Source: a bacterium | Lineage (GTDB): Bacteria; Cyanobacteriota; Sericytochromatia; S15B-MN24; VGJW01 | Length of the DNA: 6,522 nucleotides | Assembly (NCBI GenBank): GCA_021790035.1 | Contig: JAJYIO010000154.1 | Coordinates: forward strand, 1-6,522 | Direction of reading: 5' to 3' | Shown: positions 1 through 5,352 of the stretch, one piece after another | Layout: every line of letters begins with the position of its first letter | How positions within the stretch are numbered: the first letter of the stretch is position 1 | Notes under the pieces: generated by a model | Seen by the model: the letters and a program-made list of their open reading frames with translations, nothing else | What the model was told of the DNA's origin: nothing | Databases searched by the model: none | Translations under genes and position numbers: made by a program

Positions 1-1937
1 CCAAGTTCGCCCGCGCCCTGCAAGAGGCCGGCGGCGGCCGGCTCAAGGCCATCGTCACCGAGGACGACGGTGCGGCGGCCAAGGCGCTCAATCTGGTCAA
101 GCGCCAGGGCCACGGCCGCATCACCTGTTTCCCGCTCAACAAGCTCCAGCCCGCTCGCCGCCTGCCGCCGGTCAAGGCCGCGGGCTGTCTGGGTTACGCC
201 ATCGAGAAGATCGCCTTCGAGGCCCGGTACGCGGCGGCGTTCTCGCTGGTCTTCGGCGACACGCTGATCTTCGAGACCCTCGACGCCGCCCGCCCCTACA
301 TCGGCCAGTACCGGATGGTCACGCTCGACGGCGAGATCATGGACAAGAGCGGCTCGATGACCGGTGGCCGCGTCAAGCAAGAGCCCGCGCAGTTCCAGGC
401 CAATCTGCAGAAGGACTTCGACGAGAAGAAGGCCGCCTTCGAGAACGCCGCCCAGCGCGTGGCCCGCCAGCAGGCCGCGCTGTCCGAGATGAAGGCCGCG
501 GTGAGCTCGGCCAGGGAGCGTCGCGAGAAGTCCGAGGAGGATGCCGCGGCGGCCGATCGCGATCGCCTGTCGGCCGTCCGCACCGCCTCCGAGTCCCGCG
601 AGCGGCTGGTGCAGGATGACGAGGCCATCCGCCGCGACCAGACGGAGCTGGCCCAGGTTGCCGACCGGTTCGAGTCCCTCATCGAGGCCGGCCTGCCCCA
701 CGAGATGGAGATGGCCGATGCCGAGATGGCTCTGGCCGAGCTGACCGACAGCATCGGCGACACGCACGTGACCGAGCTGTCCGAGGCCGTGCAGCAGGTC
801 CGGTGGAAGGCCAACGACGCCATCAACGCGGCGGCCAGCGCGCAGGATGCGCTCGACGACATGGATCGGCGCCGCGCCGACGAGCAGGCCGATCGCCAGG
901 TGGCCGCCGACGAGCGCGCCCGGCATTTTACCGAGCGCGATGGCGCCCTGGCCGAGGCCGAGGCCGCCGCCAAGCTCCAGGTCGCTTTGGGCCAGGAGCT
1001 GGTTGCCGCCGAGGTCGAGCGGCGCCAGGCTCGCGAGCAGCTCGGCAAGCTAGGCGCCGAGCGGGATGAGGCCGTTCAGGCCACCAGCCGGGCGCAGGTC
1101 GAGCTAAACAATCGCCAGCGGGATGTCGAAGGTTTTGAAGCAGGCCTGCATCACACCCGCGAAAGATTGGCCGAACAGGTCCGTAACCTGCAGGACATGG
1201 AAAACCGGCTATGGGAGGCAGGGATCGAACTTCCGTCCGAAAGACCCCAGATGAGCACCCACCAGGTCGAGGCCGCCCGCAAGCAGGCCCAGGGCCGGAT
1301 CGAGGCCCTGGGGCCGGTCAACCAGCTCGCCATCGAGCAGTACGACCGCGAGGAGGGCCGCGCCGGCGAGCTGCGCGAGAAGCGCGAGTCGCTCAAGAGC
1401 GAGCGCGAGCAGATCGAGGCGCGCATGGACGAGATCGGCAGCCAGAAGAAGGCCGTCTTCATGGGGGTCTTCGATCAGGTGCAGGGGACCTTCGGCGAGA
1501 TCTTCCAGGAGCTGGCCGCCGGCAGTGGCGAGCTGTCGCTCGAGGATCCGGCCGATCCCTTCAACGGCGGCCTCATCATCCGCGCCCAGCCACCCGGCAG
1601 CCGGGTGTTCCGCCTCGAGGCGATGAGCGGCGGCGAGAAGTCGCTGACGGCCCTGGCGTTCCTCTTTGCCATCCAGCGCACGCAGCCCGCGCCGTTCTAT
1701 GCCCTGGACGAGGTCGACCACGCCCTCGACGGCGTCAACGACGAGCGCCTGGCGCGGATGATCAAGCGGCAGGCCGACAACGCGCAGATGGTCGTCATCA
1801 GCCACCGCAAGCCGATGATCGGCCACTCGGACCAGGCCATCGGTGTATACGCCCGCCCGGACGGCACCACTCGCATCACCGCCGTGAGGTGGGGAAATTC
1901 CCGCGGCGAGGCCGAACCAGAGGTCGTGCCGGCATGA
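1..1937 (+). CDS. smc: Chromosome partition protein Smc, C-terminal half (5' end outside window)
   Basis: Smc is the ATPase subunit of bacterial condensin; it dimerises through its hinge and compacts and segregates the chromosome with ScpA and ScpB. The reading frame is open from base 3 and gives 644 visible residues, about half of a usual protein of about 1200. Residues 1-135 are hinge, with AIVTEDDGAAAKAL, then FPLNKLQP, then the conserved GSMTGG at 117-122. Residues about 135-480 are the charged, Ala/Glu/Arg-rich returning coiled coil. The head follows: ABC signature SGGEK at 542-546, Walker B FYALDEVD with catalytic D569-E570, D-loop ALDG, and an H-loop histidine at 601 (ISHRKPMI). The ending, with PMI then AIGVYARPDG, resembles cyanobacterial and archaeal-like Smc. 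Walker A lies upstream of the window. The TGA stop at 1935-1937 overlaps a possible small ORF, and scpA follows. Identification is very secure; lineage affinity is inferred from remembered motifs. Confidence 0.97.
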   Translation, partial: KFARALQEAGGGRLKAIVTEDDGAAAKALNLVKRQGHGRITCFPLNKLQPARRLPPVKAAGCLGYAIEKIAFEARYAAAFSLVFGDTLIFETLDAARPYIGQYRMVTLDGEIMDKSGSMTGGRVKQEPAQFQANLQKDFDEKKAAFENAAQRVARQQAALSEMKAAVSSARERREKSEEDAAAADRDRLSAVRTASESRERLVQDDEAIRRDQTELAQVADRFESLIEAGLPHEMEMADAEMALAELTDSIGDTHVTELSEAVQQVRWKANDAINAAASAQDALDDMDRRRADEQADRQVAADERARHFTERDGALAEAEAAAKLQVALGQELVAAEVERRQAREQLGKLGAERDEAVQATSRAQVELNNRQRDVEGFEAGLHHTRERLAEQVRNLQDMENRLWEAGIELPSERPQMSTHQVEAARKQAQGRIEALGPVNQLAIEQYDREEGRAGELREKRESLKSEREQIEARMDEIGSQKKAVFMGVFDQVQGTFGEIFQELAAGSGELSLEDPADPFNGGLIIRAQPPGSRVFRLEAMSGGEKSLTALAFLFAIQRTQPAPFYALDEVDHALDGVNDERLARMIKRQADNAQMVVISHRKPMIGHSDQAIGVYARPDGTTRITAVRWGNSRGEAEPEVVPA

Positions 1938-2041
1938 AGATGTGCCTGGCAACACGGCCACCTCGCCATGGCATGGGGTATGTGTCATGGCAGGGAGCCT
2001 CGTGCAAGGCTCACCGAGCCGTGCGGAGGGCCGAGGCGTGA
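1934..2041 (+). CDS. Possible 35-residue coupled small ORF in the smc-scpA junction
   Basis: An ATG-initiated frame of 35 codons exactly fills the junction. Its ATG shares bases with the smc stop (ATGA, 1934-1937) and its TGA shares bases with the scpA GTG start (GTGA, 2038-2041). A possible ribosome-binding site AGAGG lies at 1919-1923, 10 nt before the ATG. The product would be basic (many Arg, plus Lys and His) with two Cys, beginning MKMCLATRPP, and has no signal peptide or membrane segment. I recognise no family. Against it, about 10 of 35 codons end in A or T, clearly more than in the flanking genes, and the same bases can fold into a hairpin. It could be a leader that passes ribosomes from smc to scpA rather than a functional protein, or plain spacer. 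Seen: the double overlap. Inferred: that it is translated. Confidence 0.33.
   Translation: MKMCLATRPPRHGMGYVSWQGASCKAHRAVRRAEA
1945..1994 (+). other. Imperfect hairpin in the smc-scpA junction
   Basis: CCTGGCA (1945-1951) plus ACAC (1952-1955) can pair with GTGT (1982-1985) plus TGGCAGG (1988-1994). This gives ten pairs with one G-G mismatch and a two-base CA bulge. The loop contains the perfect palindrome GCCATGGC (1965-1972). There is no T-run, so it is not a normal intrinsic terminator. In the mRNA it would sit just after the smc stop and about 30 nt before the scpA ribosome-binding site, where it could act as an RNA-processing site or adjust the Smc:ScpA ratio. Function is conjecture. 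Confidence 0.3.
2025..2030 (+). promoter_or_regulatory. Ribosome-binding site that decides the scpA start
   Basis: GGAGGG lies 7 nt upstream of the GTG at 2038, a near-ideal Shine-Dalgarno match and spacing. Upstream in-frame alternatives (GTG 1942, ATG 1987) have only poor G-rich sequence before them. Family alignment from memory also favours a short N-terminus, because the conserved ScpA sequence begins only a few residues after 2038. Confidence 0.7.
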
Positions 2042-2802
2042 GTGGCGCCGAACTCTCGATCGAGTTGCTCGAGCAGCTCGCCCGCAAGGGCGAGATCGAT
2101 CCCTGGGACGTCGACGTGGTCGACGCCATGAATCGCTGCCTGGCGGATCTCGACGTCACCGACTCGCAGGACCTGCGCCTGTGCGGTCGGACCCTGCACT
2201 GCGCGACCATCCTCTTGCGCCTCAAGGCCGAAGCCATGGCCGCCGAGGTCGACGAGATCCTGGCCCCGCCGCCCGTCGCTTCCGACGACGATGACTGGTT
2301 CTCGTTCGATGAGCCGCTTGAGGACGACGAGGACGGCGAGGGTCGCATCGCCGGGCAGGTGCTCGACCTGGCCTTGATTCGCCGCGCCAACGCCCGCCAG
2401 CCCCGCCGGCGCCACGTCACGCTGGCCGAGCTGATCTCGGAGCTGCGGCGGATGGAGCGCGAGAACGCGGCAGAGGCGCCCAAGTTCAACGCGGTGCGCC
2501 GGGCCCGCAACGCCGAGATCCAGGCCCGCACGGTCGGCCTGGCGCATGAAGAAGACATCGAGGGGGATGCCCGGCGTCTGGCCGAGCACCTGGCCATGCG
2601 GTTCCAGACCGAGTCGGTGATCTCCTTCGCCCGCCTGGCCGCGGTCCGGGCCGACGATCGGGGATTGTTCCTGGCGGTCATGTTCCTGGCGCACTGGGGG
2701 GTCCTCGAGCTCCAGCAACCGGCACCCTACGGGGATTTCACCCTGGAGCGCTCTCTCTCGGCGGCCCCGCAGGCTACGGAAGACGCTACCGCAGCCGCCT
2801 GA
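2038..2802 (+). CDS. scpA: Segregation and condensation protein A (kleisin)
   Basis: ScpA is the kleisin that bridges the two Smc heads and recruits ScpB, closing the condensin ring. From the GTG at 2038 the product is 254 residues, normal for the family. The N-terminal helical domain, which contacts the Smc neck, covers residues about 5-70 and carries LARKGEIDPWDVDVVDA (14-30), the cyanobacterial form of the signature; it lacks the FEGPLDLLL segment of Bacillus-type ScpA. A very acidic linker (83-102) follows, then a basic stretch with RRRHVTLAELISELRR (123-138). The C-terminal winged helix (about 165-235), which binds the other Smc head, includes FLAVMFLAHWGVLELQQ. The gene lies 100 bp after smc and 8 bp before scpB, so co-transcription and balanced synthesis of the complex are likely. 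The last 15 residues are low-complexity Ala/Thr. An alternative start at ATG 1987 would add 17 residues without family similarity. Confidence 0.93.
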   Translation: MSGAELSIELLEQLARKGEIDPWDVDVVDAMNRCLADLDVTDSQDLRLCGRTLHCATILLRLKAEAMAAEVDEILAPPPVASDDDDWFSFDEPLEDDEDGEGRIAGQVLDLALIRRANARQPRRRHVTLAELISELRRMERENAAEAPKFNAVRRARNAEIQARTVGLAHEEDIEGDARRLAEHLAMRFQTESVISFARLAAVRADDRGLFLAVMFLAHWGVLELQQPAPYGDFTLERSLSAAPQATEDATAAA

Positions 2803-2810
2803 GCCCTACC

Positions 2811-3332
2811 TTGAGCCGATCCAAGCCCCAGACCCCTGACGACCTGCGCCCCCTGGTCGAGGCCGCGCTCTTTGCCACGGCCCAGCCCATCGCGCTGGCC
2901 GAGCTAGCGGATCTGCTCGGCGCATCCCAGCGAGCCACCCGCCAGGCCATCGAGGCCCTGGTCGTCGAGTACACCGATCGCCCGCACGGCGCGCTCGAGA
3001 TCGGGATGGACGGGGAGGGCTTCATCCTGCAGGTCAAGCCGCTCTTCCAGCGGGTGGTCGATCGCTTGCTGCCGACGGATCTGCCCCAGTCGGTGCTGCG
3101 CACGCTGTCCTACATCGCGGCCAGAGCGCCGATCATGCAGCGCGAGGTCGTCGAGGCGCGGGGATCGGGCGCCTACGACCACATCAAGGAGCTGGTCGAG
3201 CGGCGCCTGGTCGAGAAGGTTCCCAGCGGCAATTCGTTCGAGCTGAGGGTCGGCGAGCGTTTCGCCGAGTACTTCCGGATCGATCACGAAAAGCTGGCCC
3301 CGACCCTGGAGCGCCTACAGTCCCGGCGGTAG
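2811..3332 (+). CDS. scpB: Segregation and condensation protein B
   Basis: ScpB dimerises, binds the central part of ScpA and modulates Smc ATPase activity. The product is 173 residues, at the short end of the family. It has two winged-helix domains: about 10-85, starting LRPLVEAALFATAQPIALAE, and about 92-157, with LPQSVLRTLSYIAARAPI and EARGSGAYDHIKELVERR (115-132), then YFRI at 154-157. The RGSGAY-H-ELVE wording is the cyanobacterial type. The chosen start is TTG at 2811, 8 nt after the scpA stop. No upstream ATG or GTG exists in this open frame and no good Shine-Dalgarno is visible, so initiation probably depends on ribosomes finishing scpA. A CTG at 2799 overlapping the scpA stop (CTGA) is the other possibility and would add four residues. 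The 3' end overlaps the convergent nucleotidase gene by 18 bp. Confidence 0.92.
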   Translation: MSRSKPQTPDDLRPLVEAALFATAQPIALAELADLLGASQRATRQAIEALVVEYTDRPHGALEIGMDGEGFILQVKPLFQRVVDRLLPTDLPQSVLRTLSYIAARAPIMQREVVEARGSGAYDHIKELVERRLVEKVPSGNSFELRVGERFAEYFRIDHEKLAPTLERLQSRR

Positions 3333-5138
3333 ACGGGGGCTGCCCGTCGCGGCGAGGGCGCGATAGCGCATGGTGGCCGGGTCGATCGCCCCGGCGGGGG
3401 CCAGGCGCCAGTTATTGTGCTGGAACACGTCGGCGGGCGACAGGGTCTTCTTGCGCCGCAGGTAGCTGACGATGAGGCTCTGGATATCCTCGCCGTGGTC
3501 GTAGACCACGGGAGCGTGGGCGAACTCCGCGAACCCGCCTCCTCCCCGCTGCCGGTAGTCGTTGATCGCCAGGGTAAAGCTCTGATCCGACGTGACGGGC
3601 TTGCCGTGGTAGGTGAGGTCCAGGATGCGAGAACCGACCGGCCGGGTGACGTCGATGACGTAGTGGATGCCCGTCACCATGTCGTAGTCGAAGCCGGGGA
3701 TCGCCGGGTTGGCGACGGGGGCGCCTGGCTGGTAGGGGGCGAAGTAGCGCGCCGACCACTCCAGGTAATCCTTGAGCTGCTGGCCGGTGATGCGCACGGC
3801 GACCAGGAGGTTCTCGTAGGGGTAGATGCCGGCGACCTCGGACATCGTGATCGGCCCCCGGGCCAGATTCACGCTGGTGTCGAAGTCGGCCGCCGCCGAG
3901 AGCTGGGCGTGGGTCGTCGCGAGCTGCACGGCGTTGACCAGATCGACGATGGGCGAGTCCTGGATCCGGGCGAGGCGGCCGTTCCAGGTGGCGTGGGTGG
4001 TGGCGATCCCCTTTCGCACGTAGGCCCAGGTGGCCTGATTGGCCTTGCGGGCGATGGCCAGGATGGCCGGATCCGGGGGGACGCCCCGGGTGGACAGGGT
4101 CGTGGCCGCCCGGTGGACGATCATCCAGTGACCATCGCGCTTCTGCAGGGTGAGGTCGATCTTGGCGAGGTACGCGCCCCACTTGTCGGCCTGGGCGATG
4201 GCGATCGGCCGCGGGACGACGTCCTGCACCAGGTGGCCGGCGATCTTGCCCAGCACGAGGGTGCTGTCGCTTGCCGGCTTCGACCAGACGTCCTGGTGGC
4301 TGTGGCCCAGCAAGAGGACGTCGAGGCCGCGGATCTGTCGGGCGAGCTGGTAGCCGATCTGCTCGGCCGGCAGGCCCGAGTCCGCGCTGTAGCCGTCGTA
4401 GGTGGGGCCAAAGGCGGTGTTGCCGCCGTAGCCCGCGTGCGGAGCGCCGATGATGAGATCCGCGCCCTCGGCCTTCATCAGCGGAACGTAGCGCTCGAAG
4501 GCCTTGACCGCGTCTCCGAAATCGAGGCGGCCCTGGACCTGCGTCTTGTCCGAGAGCGCCACGCCGGGGGGAGTCGTGCCGATGATGCCGATCTTGAGGC
4601 CGGCCTCGCGCACCATCACGAACGGCTTGAAGGCCAGGGTGCGCGTGCCGTGCTTGAACACGTTGGCCGAGATGAAGGGGAACCTGGCGTCGCGGCGGGC
4701 CTTGTAGAGCATCGGCAGGCCGTAGTCGAAGTCGTGGTTGCCGACGGTGAACGAGGCGTAGCCCATCTGGTTCATCGCGGCGATCATCGGGCTGATGTGG
4801 TGGCGCGGATCGCCGTGGCGGGCGAACCAGGCCGCGAGCGGCGAGCCTTGCAGGAGATCGCCCGAGTCGATCAGCAGCACGTGCTTGTGCCGCGCCCGCT
4901 CGCGCCGGATCAGGGTCTCGATCCTGGCCAGGCCCACCGCCTCGGGCTTCGGGCCATGGAGGTACGTGGTGGGATAGATGTGCCCGTGGATGTCGCACGT
5001 GCCCAGGATGGTGAGGTGTATCTCGGGCGGGGAGCTGGCGGGGACGCTCGGGTGCTTGGGCAGCGGCTTCGCCCCGAGCGAGAGCTGTGCCGCCAGCAGG
5101 GAGAGGAGCCCGGTCGCAAGGCCACGTCTGTGTCGCAT
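3315..5138 (-). CDS. Exported metallophosphatase/5'-nucleotidase, CpdB-like 2',3'-cyclic nucleotide phosphodiesterase
   Basis: This is predicted to hydrolyse extracytoplasmic 2',3'-cyclic nucleotides and 3'-nucleotides to nucleosides and phosphate for salvage. The product is 607 residues; E. coli CpdB is slightly longer. Residues 1-23 form a signal peptide (RHRR, then a hydrophobic stretch to about SLGA). The calcineurin-like domain (about 40-310) keeps the expected metal and catalytic residues: D49-H51 (TCDIHGHIYP), D94 (DSGDLLQGSP), N134-H135 (GNHDFDYG), H234 (APHAGYGG), H279 and H281 (GHSHQD). The C-terminal nucleotidase domain (about 375-560) has IYPYENLLV, ITGQQLKDYLEWSARYF, GFDYDMVTGIHYVIDV and NDYRQRGGGGF, where Y528 is the probable base-stacking aromatic. 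The SARYF and VTGIHY wording favours CpdB/YfkN over UshA. The start is ATG at 5138 because it begins the signal peptide; GGAG lies 16 nt upstream, a long spacing. The frame runs open to 5420, but that extension looks non-coding. The TAG stop lies within scpB. Confidence 0.9.
   Translation of the reverse strand: MRHRRGLATGLLSLLAAQLSLGAKPLPKHPSVPASSPPEIHLTILGTCDIHGHIYPTTYLHGPKPEAVGLARIETLIRRERARHKHVLLIDSGDLLQGSPLAAWFARHGDPRHHISPMIAAMNQMGYASFTVGNHDFDYGLPMLYKARRDARFPFISANVFKHGTRTLAFKPFVMVREAGLKIGIIGTTPPGVALSDKTQVQGRLDFGDAVKAFERYVPLMKAEGADLIIGAPHAGYGGNTAFGPTYDGYSADSGLPAEQIGYQLARQIRGLDVLLLGHSHQDVWSKPASDSTLVLGKIAGHLVQDVVPRPIAIAQADKWGAYLAKIDLTLQKRDGHWMIVHRAATTLSTRGVPPDPAILAIARKANQATWAYVRKGIATTHATWNGRLARIQDSPIVDLVNAVQLATTHAQLSAAADFDTSVNLARGPITMSEVAGIYPYENLLVAVRITGQQLKDYLEWSARYFAPYQPGAPVANPAIPGFDYDMVTGIHYVIDVTRPVGSRILDLTYHGKPVTSDQSFTLAINDYRQRGGGGFAEFAHAPVVYDHGEDIQSLIVSYLRRKKTLSPADVFQHNNWRLAPAGAIDPATMRYRALAATGSPRLPPGL
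3332..3348 (+). terminator. Possible hairpin at the end of scpB
   Basis: GACGGG (3332-3337) pairs perfectly with CCCGTC (3343-3348) around a five-base loop, beginning on the last base of the scpB stop codon. No T-run follows on either strand, so this would be an atypical or Rho-assisted terminator at best. On the minus strand it lies inside the last codons of the convergent nucleotidase gene. Confidence 0.28.
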
Positions 5139-5260
5139 GGCGGCATGGTAGCAGCTCCGGGCGCCTCTCCACCAGGCATCCGGATGGACCTGACGGAGGT
5201 CCTCTTGGCGGTGGACGTCGCGGTTGGGTTCTTGGGGGTTCCTGCAGTGCTCCTGGATGG

Positions 5261-5282
5261 GACGGGGCGGGCCCGGGCCGTC
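5261..5282. repeat. GC-rich imperfect palindrome
   Basis: GACGG at 5261-5265 pairs with CCGTC at 5278-5282. After two mismatches the centre CGGGCCCG (5268-5275) is a perfect palindrome. It directly abuts the larger hairpin that begins at 5283. No T-run is present. It could be an operator or a second part of a termination or RNA-processing structure; in DNA this rich in G and C, chance is also possible. Confidence 0.35.
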
Positions 5283-5331
5283 GAACGGGTCCCGGTTGCG
5301 CGGCACTGCGACCGCGCAGAGGGACCCGTTC
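5283..5331. repeat. Long two-part inverted repeat (strong hairpin), possible factor-dependent terminator
   Basis: GAACGGGTCCC (5283-5293) is a perfect reverse complement of GGGACCCGTTC (5321-5331). Inside it TGCGCGG (5297-5303) pairs perfectly with CCGCGCA (5312-5318), leaving an 8-base loop and a 3x2 internal loop. The 18 pairs in 49 bases are far beyond chance expectation. On the minus strand it lies 21 nt past the stop of the propeller gene, a typical terminator position, but no T-run follows. It might instead protect an mRNA end, bind a regulator for the nucleotidase gene, or be a dispersed palindromic element. Confidence 0.65.
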
Positions 5332-5352
5332 AAGCTGAAGGGATGCAGGGGA

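Larger units (their letters stand above)
5139..5352. other. Intergenic region between the propeller gene and the nucleotidase gene
   Basis: This is the only substantial non-coding stretch in the window. It must serve as 3' region of the propeller gene and 5' region of the nucleotidase gene, both on the minus strand. I found no convincing sigma70 -10 or -35 boxes. It contains the strong hairpin at 5283-5331 and the GC dyad at 5261-5282; nothing else structured stands out between 5139 and 5260. Confidence 0.6.

Noticed and set aside
1942..2037. 32-residue N-terminal extension of ScpA from GTG 1942
   Set aside because: No good ribosome-binding site precedes it and the added residues do not resemble ScpA, whereas GTG 2038 has GGAGGG at ideal spacing.
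1209..2681. 490-codon open frame on the minus strand opposite smc and scpA
   Set aside because: Its translation is Arg/Ala/Ser-rich with no domain, and both plus-strand genes under it are unmistakable. Long antisense frames are expected in GC-rich coding DNA.
3386..3402. GCCCC/GGGGC hairpin as a terminator
   Set aside because: It lies within coding sequence of the nucleotidase, has only five GC pairs and no T-run; such short stems are common at this base composition.
3412..5172. 586-codon minus-strand frame overlapping the nucleotidase in another frame
   Set aside because: The translation is Pro/Arg/Gly-rich noise, while the overlapping frame has every metal-binding motif of the family.
5281..5345. 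Possible tRNA, suggested by GTTCAAGC near a hairpin
   Set aside because: No T-stem can form around it, and there is no acceptor stem, D-arm or anticodon arm in register.
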